Shown: piece after piece, positions 1-8,207 of the stretch
Position numbering within the stretch: the first letter of the stretch is position 1
Layout of the letters: every line of letters starts with the position of its first letter
NCBI RefSeq assembly: GCF_001305595.1
Contig: NZ_CP012403.1
Location: 394,501-458,500 of the forward strand
DNA length: 64,000 bases
Origin: Azospirillum thiophilum
GTDB taxonomy: Bacteria; Pseudomonadota; Alphaproteobacteria; Azospirillales; Azospirillaceae
Direction: 5' to 3'
Position numbers and translations under genes: made by a program
Notes under the pieces: generated by a model
The model's database searches: none
What the model saw: only the letters and a program-made list of their open reading frames with translations
Told to the model about the DNA's origin: nothing

Positions 1-276
1 AACCTGGACGAGATGGGCATCAAGGCCGTCCGCGCCTTCGTCGCGGCGACCAAGGAACGCGGGGCGACCACCATCGTCATGACCCACGCCCCGGTCTTCG
101 TCGACATGGCCGACCACACCTATGTGCTGAAGAACGGCATGGCCATGGAGCTGCCGCGTCCGGACCAGCAGCAGCAGCCGGGCGCCGTCAACCTCGCCCG
201 CCTGCGCAATCTCGGCCCTCAGGGTCATTCCGCCACCGGACCGATGGGCGCCGCGACGGCGGGGGCCGCCGGCTGA
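1..276 (+). CDS. Type I secretion ABC transporter ATPase/permease, C-terminal end (partial)
   Basis: The gene runs in from before the window; only the last 91 codons are present. The visible part holds the switch (H-loop) histidine in TIVMTHAP, about residue 28, followed by a DMADHTYVLKNG strand typical of the end of an ABC nucleotide-binding domain, then a low-complexity Gln/Pro/Gly/Ala tail. The next gene, 76 bases downstream on the same strand, encodes an HlyD-family adaptor. The pair therefore looks like the inner-membrane part of a type I secretion system of the PrtD/HlyB kind. The secreted substrate and the outer-membrane partner are not in view. The family call rests on the short fragment plus this neighbour. 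Confidence 0.75.
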   Translation, partial: NLDEMGIKAVRAFVAATKERGATTIVMTHAPVFVDMADHTYVLKNGMAMELPRPDQQQQPGAVNLARLRNLGPQGHSATGPMGAATAGAAG

Positions 277-352
277 CCGCCGGCACCACCCCAGCCTAAG
301 TCCGCTTCCCTCCGGCCCGCGACGCCAGACCCGACAGAGCTAAGGAACTCCC

Positions 353-1798
353 ATGACCAGCATGACCACCGCCCTCCCCTCGCCGCTGCTGCCCGGCGCC
401 GACAGCGAGCCCCCCGCCGACAAGTTCCCCGGCGGCAAATCCTCCTCCGGCAAGCCGTCGCGCAAGGAGTCGACCATCACCTCGATCCATGCGCTGCGGG
501 CGGCGATGCCGGATACCGGCGTGCGCGGCCTGCTGCTGGGCGGCTTCCTGGTCCTGGCGGTCGGCTTCGGCGGCATGACCGGCTGGGCGGCGGTGGCCCC
601 CCTGCACAGCGCGATCAGCGCTGTGGGCTTCCTGGCGCCGGAGACCGGCCGCAAGGTGGTGAAGAACACCGAGGGCGGCGTCATCAGCGCCATCCTGGTC
701 AATGAGGGCGACCGGGTCGCGGCCGGGCAGGTTCTGATGCGGCTGGACAGCACCGAGGCGCAGACCCGGCTGGAGATGCTGAACGCGGCCCTGTTCGACA
801 CGCTGGCGACCGAGGCCCGCCTGTCGGCCGAGCTGTTCGAGAAGCCGGCGATCGAATGGCCGGCCGAGCTCGTCGCCCGGCGTGCCAAGGAACCGGCGGT
901 CGACAACGCCATGCTGAACCAGGAGAAGCTGTTCCTGGTGCGCCGCACCCAGCAGGAAACCGAGGCCAAGCTGACCCAGGACCGCATCGCCACGCTGGGC
1001 GACGAGGTGAGGAGCCTGGAACAGCAGCGCTCCTTCCTGAACCGCGAGATCAAGCTGTCGGACGAGGACATCCAGATCACCCAGGGCCTGCTGGACCGCG
1101 GCAACTCCACCCGCACCAAGCTGGTCGCGGCGCAAAAGGAGAACGCCCAGCTCCACGCCCAGGATCACGAGCTGGAAGCCCGCATGTCGCAGTCGCGCCA
1201 GCAGGCGGTCGACGCCCAGGGCGACCTCGTCCGCCGCCGCAGCGACTTCCGCGAAAAGGTGCTGGTGGATCTTGAGAAGGCGCGCGGCGACGCCCAGAAG
1301 CTGGCCGAGCAGATCCGCGACGCGAAGAACCGCCTGGACAACCGCACCATCAAGGCGCCCGACGCCGGCAACGTCGTGATCTACGGCCATCCGGCCGTCG
1401 GCGGCACCATCACCGCCAACGAGCCGGTGCTGGACATCGTGCCCGACGACAAGGCCCTGCTGGCCGAGGTCCGCATCCAGCCCAAGGACATCAAGTCGAT
1501 GGCCGTCGACCTGCCGGTGAAGGTACAGCTGACCGCCTATGACAGCCGCGTCGTCGGCACCATCGACGGCACCGTGTCCTACGTCTCGGCCGACCGCCTG
1601 ACCGACAACGCCACCCGCCAGGACTATTATCTGGCCCGCATCCGGCTGAAGGACGCCGATAGCCACGAGGTCCGCCACATGAAGATCAAGGCCGGCATGC
1701 CGGTGGAGGCCCGCATCGTGCTGTCCGCCCGCACCCCGCTGGACTATCTGATCCAGCCGCTGAGCCAGTCCTACGTCAAGGCCTTCATCCAGGAGTGA
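353..1798 (+). CDS. HlyD family type I secretion periplasmic adaptor
   Basis: A 481-residue membrane fusion protein that would link the ABC ATPase to an outer-membrane channel. The N-terminus is about 55 cytoplasmic residues. One membrane segment follows (about residues 58-82, GGFLVLAVGFGGMTGW), then the first half of a lipoyl/barrel-sandwich domain (FLAPETGRKVVKNTEGGVI). A long charged coiled-coil hairpin spans roughly residues 120-325. The second lipoyl half (NRTIKAPDAGNVV) and a C-terminal beta-barrel complete it. Length and order match PrtE/LapC-type adaptors. The start has an AAGGAA ribosome site six bases upstream. A strong terminator follows the stop, so this is the last gene of its operon. 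Confidence 0.9.
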   Translation: MTSMTTALPSPLLPGADSEPPADKFPGGKSSSGKPSRKESTITSIHALRAAMPDTGVRGLLLGGFLVLAVGFGGMTGWAAVAPLHSAISAVGFLAPETGRKVVKNTEGGVISAILVNEGDRVAAGQVLMRLDSTEAQTRLEMLNAALFDTLATEARLSAELFEKPAIEWPAELVARRAKEPAVDNAMLNQEKLFLVRRTQQETEAKLTQDRIATLGDEVRSLEQQRSFLNREIKLSDEDIQITQGLLDRGNSTRTKLVAAQKENAQLHAQDHELEARMSQSRQQAVDAQGDLVRRRSDFREKVLVDLEKARGDAQKLAEQIRDAKNRLDNRTIKAPDAGNVVIYGHPAVGGTITANEPVLDIVPDDKALLAEVRIQPKDIKSMAVDLPVKVQLTAYDSRVVGTIDGTVSYVSADRLTDNATRQDYYLARIRLKDADSHEVRHMKIKAGMPVEARIVLSARTPLDYLIQPLSQSYVKAFIQE

Positions 1799-1852
1799 CC
1801 CCGGCGGACGGCGGGGCGGGCTCGCCGCGCCCGTCCGGCTTCCATGAGGAAG

Positions 1853-1884
1853 AAAGCCCCCGGCCATGGCGGCCGGGGGCTTTT
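1853..1884 (+). terminator. Rho-independent terminator after the HlyD-family gene
   Basis: A perfect GC-rich hairpin, AAGCCCCCGGCC paired with GGCCGGGGGCTT around a five-base loop, runs straight into a T-run. The A-run on the other side means it could also stop transcription of the converging lipoprotein gene, so it is probably bidirectional. Confidence 0.9.
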
Positions 1885-1911
1885 CTCATGTCCGCTTCCG
1901 CTAGACCGGAC

Positions 1912-2319
1912 TCAGCTCCGCCCCGGCTGCAGGTTGGGCCTGGGCGGGACCGCCATCGGCGTCGGCAGCGGTTCCGGCATCGGGATCGCCTCGGTCTGCT
2001 CCTTGGTGCGGCGCGATGCCGCACGGTCCTGGACCAGCCCGTCCATCGCCTGCCGGCGCTGCGCCTCGGTCGTCAGGTCGGTCGGACGCGGCGGGACCGT
2101 ACCCAGATTGGGGTAGCCGGTACGCTCCCCGGTCATGTTCCTGATGGGCGACTTATTGTCGCTGACCGGCTGGTCCGCACCGGTGACCGCCCCGAACAGG
2201 CCGGTATCCAGCATCCGTTCGCTGCAGGCCGACAGGCCGAAAACCATTGGTACAGCGACGATTGCGGCAATGAACGCCCGCTTGCCCGCCGCGATGCCCT
2301 GACCGTCCGTCGCCATCAT
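1912..2319 (-). CDS. Small predicted lipoprotein of unknown function
   Basis: A 135-residue protein. The N-terminus is a lipoprotein signal: basic MMATDGQGIAAGKR, then a hydrophobic stretch, then the lipobox FGLSAC with cysteine at about residue 32. The mature part is polar and proline-rich (PRPTDLTTEAQRRQ, PMPEPLPTPMAVPPRP) with no recognisable domain. It probably sits on the periplasmic face of a membrane. Two ATG codons lie in tandem directly after a GGGGAAGG ribosome site; the second gives better spacing. It is divergent from phaC and converges on the HlyD-family gene. No function can be assigned. Confidence 0.75.
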   Translation of the reverse strand: MMATDGQGIAAGKRAFIAAIVAVPMVFGLSACSERMLDTGLFGAVTGADQPVSDNKSPIRNMTGERTGYPNLGTVPPRPTDLTTEAQRRQAMDGLVQDRAASRRTKEQTEAIPMPEPLPTPMAVPPRPNLQPGRS

Positions 2320-2373
2320 CCTTCCCCGTCTCTGGCCGCCACGCCGCACTTGTGCGACGATCCATGAAATGAA

Positions 2374-2396
2374 ATGTTCACACCTGCGGTGTATGA
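2374..2396. promoter_or_regulatory. Palindromic element in the lipoprotein/phaC intergenic region
   Basis: The 329 bases between the divergent lipoprotein gene and phaC hold one clear feature: ACACC-TGC-GGTGT, flanked by ATGTTC on one side and ATGA on the other. A similar element (ATGTTC, CA, GCGGT, ATGA) occurs at 56066-56090 before a peptide-transporter gene. It could be an operator or a small hairpin. No promoter hexamers are obvious. Confidence 0.35.
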
Positions 2397-2648
2397 GAGA
2401 ACCCGGATTTCTACTGCACCGCACCAGAACGCCGAACCGCCACACGCCACCCACAGCGACATGGTGCAGAGCGCCCCCGAGACCGCCTCCAAGAACGCCC
2501 GCGAGACCACCGACCGCAAGCCTGTATAGCCGCCCGTCCGCACCGCCCAAAGCCCAATCTGGCCCGAAGCCCGATCCGGCCGGAGGCGGAGGCGGCGATG
2601 GCGGCGACCGAAGACGCGACACCCGCCCAAAGAAGAAGGACCGTGCTC

Positions 2649-4484
2649 ATGGCCGAGACCAAGGCCCCCCCCCAGGCTTCCACCCCGGCTTCCCCCCAGG
2701 TTCCTGACGTCAAGCTGCCCGACCCGGTGGAGATGTCGCGTGCGATGACCCGCATCGCCGAGCAGAGCCAGCGTCTGGTCTCCGAGTTCCTCTCGCGTCA
2801 GGCGGCGGACGGTGCCGGGCCGAAGAGCCCGGATCCGATGGGCGTCGGCCATGCCTTCCTGGAGATGACCACCCGCATGATGGCCGACCCGGCCAAGCTG
2901 ATGCAGGCGCAGATGTCGCTGTGGCAGGATTACCTGACCCTGTGGCAGCGCACCACGCAGCGCTTCTTCGGGCAGGACACCCAGCCGGTGATCGCCCCGG
3001 CCAAGGACGACCGCCGCTTCAAGGATTCGGCGTGGGACGAGAACACGCTGTTCGACTTCATCAAGCAGTCCTACCTGCTGAGCGCGCGGTGGATGCAGTC
3101 GACGGTCAACCAGGTCGACGGGCTGGACGACCACACGGCCAAGAAGGTCGATTTCTACACCCGCCAGTTCGTCGACGCGATGGCGCCCTCCAACTTCGTC
3201 ATGACGAACCCGGAGGTGCTGCGCGCGACCATCGAGAGCGGCGGCGAGAATCTGGTCAAGGGGCTGGAGCATCTGCTGAAGGATCTGGAGCGCGGCAAGG
3301 GCGAGCTGCGCATCTCCATGACCGACTACGACGCCTTCCAGCTCGGCAAGAACATCGCGGTCACGCCGGGCAAGGTTGTGTTCCAGACCAGCCTGATGCA
3401 GCTGATCCAGTACACGCCGACCACGCCGGACGTGAACAAGCGTCCGCTGATGATCGTGCCGCCCTGGATCAACAAGTTCTACATCCTCGACCTGCGCGAG
3501 AAGAACAGCTTCATCAAGTGGGCGGTCGACCAGGGCCACACCGTCTTCATCCTGTCCTGGGTCAACCCGGACGAGACGCTGGCGGCCAAGGGCTTCGAGG
3601 ACTACATGGTCGAAGGCCCGCTGGCGGCGCTCGACGCCATCGAGAAGGCCACCGGGGAGAAGGACGTCAACGCCATCGGCTATTGCCTGGGCGGCACGCT
3701 GCTGGCCTCGACGCTGGCCTACATGGCGGCCAAGAAGGACGACCGCATCAAGTCGGCGACCTTCTTCACCACCATGCTGGACTTCACCGAAGCCGGCGAG
3801 CTGTCCGTCTTCATCGACGAGGAGCAGCTGACCTTCATCGAAGGGCAGATGGCCGAACAGGGCTTCCTCGACGGCTCCAAGATGGCGACCACCTTCAACA
3901 TGCTGCGCGCCAACGACCTGATCTGGTCGTTCGTGGTCAACAACTACCTGCTGGGCAAGGATCCCTTCCCCTTCGACCTGCTGTACTGGAACGGCGACAG
4001 CACCCGCATGCCGGCGGCGATGCACAGCTTCTACCTGCGCAACATGTACCAGAAGAACATGCTGGCGCAGCCGGGGGCGGTGACGCTGAAGGGCGTGCCG
4101 ATCGACCTGGGCAAGGTCAAGGTGCCGACGCTGTTCCTGTCGGCGCGCGAGGACCACATCGCCCCGTGGAAAAGCACCTATTCCGGCGCCCAGCTGTTCA
4201 GCGGCCCGGTCAAGTTCGTGCTGGGCGCGTCGGGCCACATCGCCGGCGTCGTCAACCCGCCGGCGGCCAACAAATACTGCTACTGGACAAGCGACAAGCT
4301 GGCCAAGACCTCCGACGAGTGGCTGGAGAAGGCGACCCAGTCGCCCGGCTCCTGGTGGCCGGAATGGAACAAGTGGATCGGTCAGTACGCCAACGGCAAG
4401 GTTCCCGCCCGCCAGCCCGGCGACGGAGCCCTGCCCGCCCTGGAGGACGCGCCGGGTTCCTACGTCAAGGTCAAGAACGCCTGA
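2649..4484 (+). CDS. phaC: Class I poly(R)-hydroxyalkanoate synthase
   Basis: Polymerises (R)-3-hydroxyacyl-CoA (mainly 3-hydroxybutyryl-CoA) into storage polyester at the granule surface. The 611-residue length is normal for class I. It has the PhaC N-terminal domain, the PPWINKFYILDL strand, and the lipase-like box GYCLGG with catalytic Cys346. The expected aspartate (SAREDHIAPW) and histidine (GASGHIAGVVNPP) complete the triad. I chose the ATG preceded by AGAAGGA at good spacing. An in-frame ATG at 2598 with its own GGAGG would add 17 residues and cannot be excluded. No phaA, phaB or phasin gene is adjacent. Confidence 0.95.
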   Translation: MAETKAPPQASTPASPQVPDVKLPDPVEMSRAMTRIAEQSQRLVSEFLSRQAADGAGPKSPDPMGVGHAFLEMTTRMMADPAKLMQAQMSLWQDYLTLWQRTTQRFFGQDTQPVIAPAKDDRRFKDSAWDENTLFDFIKQSYLLSARWMQSTVNQVDGLDDHTAKKVDFYTRQFVDAMAPSNFVMTNPEVLRATIESGGENLVKGLEHLLKDLERGKGELRISMTDYDAFQLGKNIAVTPGKVVFQTSLMQLIQYTPTTPDVNKRPLMIVPPWINKFYILDLREKNSFIKWAVDQGHTVFILSWVNPDETLAAKGFEDYMVEGPLAALDAIEKATGEKDVNAIGYCLGGTLLASTLAYMAAKKDDRIKSATFFTTMLDFTEAGELSVFIDEEQLTFIEGQMAEQGFLDGSKMATTFNMLRANDLIWSFVVNNYLLGKDPFPFDLLYWNGDSTRMPAAMHSFYLRNMYQKNMLAQPGAVTLKGVPIDLGKVKVPTLFLSAREDHIAPWKSTYSGAQLFSGPVKFVLGASGHIAGVVNPPAANKYCYWTSDKLAKTSDEWLEKATQSPGSWWPEWNKWIGQYANGKVPARQPGDGALPALEDAPGSYVKVKNA

Positions 4485-4676
4485 TCCGGCCTGCGGTCCG
4501 CCGCTGCCGCCGCCGGTTCCCTCTCCCCGACGGGGAGGGGGGCCGGGAGGCTCGGCGGACCGCCGCCACCAGCGGACAGCCGCGATGGAACAGTGGAACG
4601 GCACCGGGATCCTGTTTCACCCGGTTTCAAACGTTCCATCCACCTCCGGCTTGTCCCCCGGCCCGACGCGACCGGG

Positions 4677-4698
4677 CCCGGCCGCCGCCGGGGGTTTT
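4677..4698 (+). terminator. Possible terminator after phaC
   Basis: The 326 bases between phaC and the next gene hold a hairpin CCCGGC-CGCC-GCCGGG followed by GGTTTTCC. A shorter C/G-rich palindrome without a T-run lies nearer phaC, at about 4518-4545. An AT-richer stretch at 4710-4760 may hold the promoter of the downstream operon, but no convincing hexamers are visible. Confidence 0.45.
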
Positions 4699-4810
4699 CC
4701 TTTCCGGTCCAATCCGATAGTGTTACGTACGCGCGCTTTAAGGATTTGTTTGCCCTTTTGACGCCACCTAAGGCACGCGCACATTCGCACGTCCCGGGGA
4801 TCCGCCGTCC

Positions 4811-6856
4811 ATGCCATCCGACGCCCAAACTTCTTCGATGAGGGCAGCCACGGCACCGATGGCGAACGCCGAACCGGTCAAGCTCGCCGAACGCTACGAG
4901 ATCCACCCAGCCGCGCCGATCCCGCCGCTGAACGCCGTCGGAGGCAATGCCTTCACCGCCAAGGCCCTGCGCGAGAAGCGGATCGAGCCCTTCGCGATCA
5001 TCGCCCATTCCGCGGTGCTGCCGCGCATCGACATCTGCGCGACCGTCGGCAGCCTCGACAATGCCGCGCACATGCGGCTGCTGGACTGGGGGCTGGTGGA
5101 CTGGCCGCAGGACCGCGGCCGGCGCTATTGCCTGGTGTTCGAGAAGCCGGGCGGCAAGCGGCTGATGGGCTCGCTGACCGACACGCTGGACCCGATGCCG
5201 GAAGACCAGCTGACCCGGCAGATCATCCATCCGCTGGTGTCGGCGCTGAAGGAGCTGTCGACCCGCGGCGTGGTCCATGGCGCCATCCGCCCGACCAACC
5301 TGTTCTACCGCGACCTCGCCTCGGGCGGGCTGATGCTGGGCGAATGCGTGTCGGCCCAGCCCGGCTATGCCCAGCCGGTGCTGCTGGAGACGATCGAGCG
5401 CGGCATGGCCAGCCCGGCAGGCCGCGGCACCGGCACGGCCGCCGACGACCTCTATTCGCTGGGCGTCACCCTGCTGGTCCTGGCCCTTGGCCGCAACCCG
5501 GTGGCCGGGCTCGACGACGAGGCGGTGCTGCAGGCCAAGATCGAGCGCGGCTCCTACCCCGCCCTGGTGCAGCAGCACCGGCTGCCGCTGGCGATCAACG
5601 AGATGGTGCGCGGCCTGCTGGTCGACGACCCGAAGCAGCGCTGGACCCTGAACGACCTCGACCTGTGGGTGGCCGGACGCCGGCTCAGCCCCAAGCAGCC
5701 GCAGATCTCCCGCCGCGCCGCCCGGCCGCTGGAATTCCAGGGTTCCGAATACTGGCATTGCCGCACGCTGGCCCGCGCCTTCACCCGACATGCCCCCGCC
5801 GCCGCCTCCGTCATCGAGAGCGGCGAGCTGGACAAGTGGCTGCGCCGCTCGATGGGCGACGATGTCCGGGCGGAAGCGGTGGGCAGCGCCATCCAGACCG
5901 CGTCCAGCGGCAAGGGCGGCAGCCAGGGCGACCGGCTGGTCGCCCGCGTCTGCATCGCGCTCGACCCCAACGCGCCGATCCGCTACCGCGGCCGGGCGAT
6001 GATGCCCGACGGCATTGCCACCATGCTGGCCGACGCCTTCATGCGCAACGAATCGCCCCAGCCGGTGGCGGAGGTGATCGCCAACCAGCTGCCGATGTTC
6101 TGGGTCAGTGTCCAGACCGACTTCAAGCCGGAATTCGTGCCGCTGGTGCAGAGCTTCGATCAGCTGCGCGGCTTCCTCGACCGAGCCAGCCACGGCCTGG
6201 GGGTGGAGCGCGTGCTGTACGAGATGAACCCCACCATGCCCTGCATGAGCAGCCTGGTGGTCAAGCAGCTGCCGACCAACCCGGCGGAGCTGCTGCGCGC
6301 GCTCGACTGGCTCGGCGCCGGGGGCGAGCGGCACAAGGATCCGATCGACCGGCACATCGCCTCCTTCCTGGCCGCCCGCCACAAGCGCAGCGACGAACTG
6401 CTGTTCACCCAGCTCGGCAGCGGGGTGGAGCCGATGCGGCGCATCATCGCCATGCTGACCATCCTGTCCGACATCCAGGCCCGCACCGGGGTGGACGGGC
6501 TGACCCATCTCGCCTCCTGGGTGGTGGCGATGCTCGACCCCGCCTTCCGCCGCTTCCACAACCGGCCGCAGCAGCAGGAGGTGCGCAAGATGGCGGACGG
6601 CGCCGCGCACAACGGCCGGCTGACCGAGCTGCTGAAGGTGGTCGACGACCCCGAGGCGCTGCGCCGCGACCGGCTGGAGTTCGAGGCCGCCCAGATCGCC
6701 TACCGCGAGGCCGATGCGGAGATGGACAAGATCCGCCACACCATCGCCGACCGCAACACCATCATCGAGACCTCCGGCCGGCAGGTCGCCGCCATCGTCT
6801 CCAGCCTGCTGTCGACCGTGCTGGTCGCCGGCATCATCCTGTTCTTCGCCTTCTGA
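4811..6856 (+). CDS. Membrane-anchored protein-kinase-like protein (predicted pseudokinase)
   Basis: A 681-residue protein with a degenerate protein-kinase fold in its N-terminal half and a C-terminal tail anchor. The kinase trace is a hinge-like RRYCLVFEKPGG (about residue 105), VVHGAIRPTN at 154-163 where HRDxKPxN is expected, and DDLYSLGVTLLVLALG in place of the helix F segment. The catalytic aspartate is alanine (A158), and a DFG motif is replaced by something like LGE near residue 179, so phosphotransfer is unlikely. The rest is helical and unrecognised up to a single hydrophobic segment (VAAIVSSLLSTVLVAGIILFFAF) at the very end. It heads an apparent operon with a small membrane protein 20 bases downstream. 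Role unknown, presumably scaffolding or signalling at the inner membrane. Confidence 0.75.
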   Translation: MPSDAQTSSMRAATAPMANAEPVKLAERYEIHPAAPIPPLNAVGGNAFTAKALREKRIEPFAIIAHSAVLPRIDICATVGSLDNAAHMRLLDWGLVDWPQDRGRRYCLVFEKPGGKRLMGSLTDTLDPMPEDQLTRQIIHPLVSALKELSTRGVVHGAIRPTNLFYRDLASGGLMLGECVSAQPGYAQPVLLETIERGMASPAGRGTGTAADDLYSLGVTLLVLALGRNPVAGLDDEAVLQAKIERGSYPALVQQHRLPLAINEMVRGLLVDDPKQRWTLNDLDLWVAGRRLSPKQPQISRRAARPLEFQGSEYWHCRTLARAFTRHAPAAASVIESGELDKWLRRSMGDDVRAEAVGSAIQTASSGKGGSQGDRLVARVCIALDPNAPIRYRGRAMMPDGIATMLADAFMRNESPQPVAEVIANQLPMFWVSVQTDFKPEFVPLVQSFDQLRGFLDRASHGLGVERVLYEMNPTMPCMSSLVVKQLPTNPAELLRALDWLGAGGERHKDPIDRHIASFLAARHKRSDELLFTQLGSGVEPMRRIIAMLTILSDIQARTGVDGLTHLASWVVAMLDPAFRRFHNRPQQQEVRKMADGAAHNGRLTELLKVVDDPEALRRDRLEFEAAQIAYREADAEMDKIRHTIADRNTIIETSGRQVAAIVSSLLSTVLVAGIILFFAF

Positions 6857-6876
6857 CCGGACAACGGGGGATCGCC

Positions 6877-7368
6877 ATGGCGCGCAAACGCAAGAAGAAG
6901 GGCGGCGCCCTCACCCTGATCCTGCTGATCATCCCGGCGGCGCTGATCGTGCTGCCGACCAGCATCCTGTTCGGCGTGGGGATGATCCCGACCATCGTCG
7001 CCTACGTCGTCGACCGCGACCCCGACAAATCGGCGCCGATCACCGTCGGCGGCCTGAATTTCTGCGGCTGCATGCCCTTCGCCATCGATCTGTGGAAGCA
7101 CCAGCACACCATCGGCGCCGCCGCGAAGATCTTCGCCGACCCGCTGGCCTGGATGGTGATGTACAGCGCCGCCGCGGTCGGCTGGGGCCTTTATTACGGC
7201 ATCCCGCCGCTGGTCGCCGGCATGGAGGTGACCCGCGCCGAGAAGCGGGTCGACGTGCTGAAGCAGAAGAAGGTCGCCCTGGTCCAGGAATGGGGGCCGG
7301 ACGTCGCCGGCGACTATTTCGACGAGTCGGGCGGCTTCGAGCCGGGCGCCGAACCGGAAGGCGCCTGA
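6877..7368 (+). CDS. Small membrane protein, operon partner of the pseudokinase
   Basis: A 163-residue protein with a very basic N-terminus (MARKRKKKGG), then a hydrophobic block (about residues 11-45, ALTLILLIIPAALIVLPTSI) that forms one long or two short membrane helices. A hydrophilic loop with FCGCMPF follows, then another helix around LAWMVMYSAAAVGWGLYYGI, and an acidic tail (DYFDESGGFEPGAEPEG). No family recognised. It starts 20 bases after the pseudokinase gene behind a GGGGG ribosome site. Close spacing with its neighbours suggests a shared membrane complex, but nothing in the sequence names its job. Confidence 0.75.
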   Translation: MARKRKKKGGALTLILLIIPAALIVLPTSILFGVGMIPTIVAYVVDRDPDKSAPITVGGLNFCGCMPFAIDLWKHQHTIGAAAKIFADPLAWMVMYSAAAVGWGLYYGIPPLVAGMEVTRAEKRVDVLKQKKVALVQEWGPDVAGDYFDESGGFEPGAEPEGA

Positions 7369-7403
7369 CCGTTTCCCTGCGACGGGTTTGGAAGGAACGC
7401 GAG

Positions 7404-7910
7404 ATGAGCCAGCCCATCAATCAATCTGGAATGGACCAACAGGGCATGGGCATCCTGGAGCGCCGCCGGATCGAGGCGGAGATCCTGAAGCCGGTCTACG
7501 AGGAGATGGCGGCACGCCTGGGAGACGCCATGGCGCAGGAGATCCTGGGGGCCGCCATCGTCAAGGCGGCGACCGCGGCGGCGGCGGCCTTCGCCGGCAG
7601 CGAGCCCAACGGCACCAGCCTGCGGAGCTTCGCCGACCTTCAGCCGCTGTGGACCAAGGACGACGCCCTGCGGCTGGAGGTGAAGCGGCAGGACGAGACC
7701 GGCTTCGACTATGACGTCACCCGCTGCCGCTACGCCGAGATGTACCGCGAGATGGGACTGAGCCATATCGGCCACCTGCTGTCCTGCAACCGCGACGCCG
7801 TCTTCTGCACCGGCTATGACCCGCGCATCACCATGGAGCGCACCCAGACGATCATGCAGGGCGCCAGCCATTGCGACTTCCGCTATCGCTTCGACCCCAA
7901 GGCCGGATGA
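7404..7910 (+). CDS. L-2-amino-thiazoline-4-carboxylic acid hydrolase (ATC hydrolase) family protein
   Basis: A 168-residue protein whose C-terminal half carries the family hallmark: VTRCRYAEMYREMG, LGHLLSCNRDAVFCTGY and TQTIMQGASHCDFRY, with the conserved Cys, His and Asp residues. Family members hydrolyse the ring of L-ATC on the bacterial route to L-cysteine, but many are untested. The N-terminal part is helical with an alanine-rich stretch. The start is the ATG after GGAAGGAACGCGAG, 35 bases downstream of the small membrane protein gene. Its place behind a pseudokinase and a membrane protein is unusual for an amino-acid enzyme, so its real substrate is open. Confidence 0.8.
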   Translation: MSQPINQSGMDQQGMGILERRRIEAEILKPVYEEMAARLGDAMAQEILGAAIVKAATAAAAAFAGSEPNGTSLRSFADLQPLWTKDDALRLEVKRQDETGFDYDVTRCRYAEMYREMGLSHIGHLLSCNRDAVFCTGYDPRITMERTQTIMQGASHCDFRYRFDPKAG

Positions 7911-7991
7911 CCGGCCGCGACGGCCTTGCCTTTGACCCCGCCGAACAGGCATCATCGGCCGAAGGACCGCGAGGTCGGCCACGAGGTCGAA

Positions 7992-8192
7992 ATGTTCAGC
8001 GTCAGCCAGGATGAAGCCGCCGCCATTCAGAAGGCGTTTCACGAAAGCGGCGAATGGGCGGCGGTCGCGGAACTGCGACGGCATTTCCCAATTCAGGACA
8101 ATGCGAACGCCCTGAACGCCGTGCGGGCCATCGTGCGATGGTCGCAGCCGCCGCGGCCGGTTCCGGACGGACCAGCCGGCCCCCCCTCCTGA
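7992..8192 (+). CDS. Small hypothetical protein (66 aa)
   Basis: A short reading frame, MFSVSQDEAAAIQKAF followed by SGEWAAVAELRRHFP and ALNAVRAIVRW, with alternating charged and hydrophobic residues that look like real helices. Codon choice matches its neighbours. The frame is open upstream to 7926, but the methionine at 7992 begins the protein-like part. It lies 81 bases after the ATC-hydrolase gene and converges on the beta-lactamase gene. No family recognised. Confidence 0.5.
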   Translation: MFSVSQDEAAAIQKAFHESGEWAAVAELRRHFPIQDNANALNAVRAIVRWSQPPRPVPDGPAGPPS

Positions 8193-8207
8193 TCCCTGCC
8201 GGTTCCG

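Noticed and set aside
4460..6739. A 759-codon open frame on the minus strand opposite the pseudokinase
   Set aside because: It is a by-product of high GC in the opposite frame. The plus-strand protein has recognisable kinase features and a membrane anchor, while the minus translation is rich in His, Gln, Gly and Arg with no domain.
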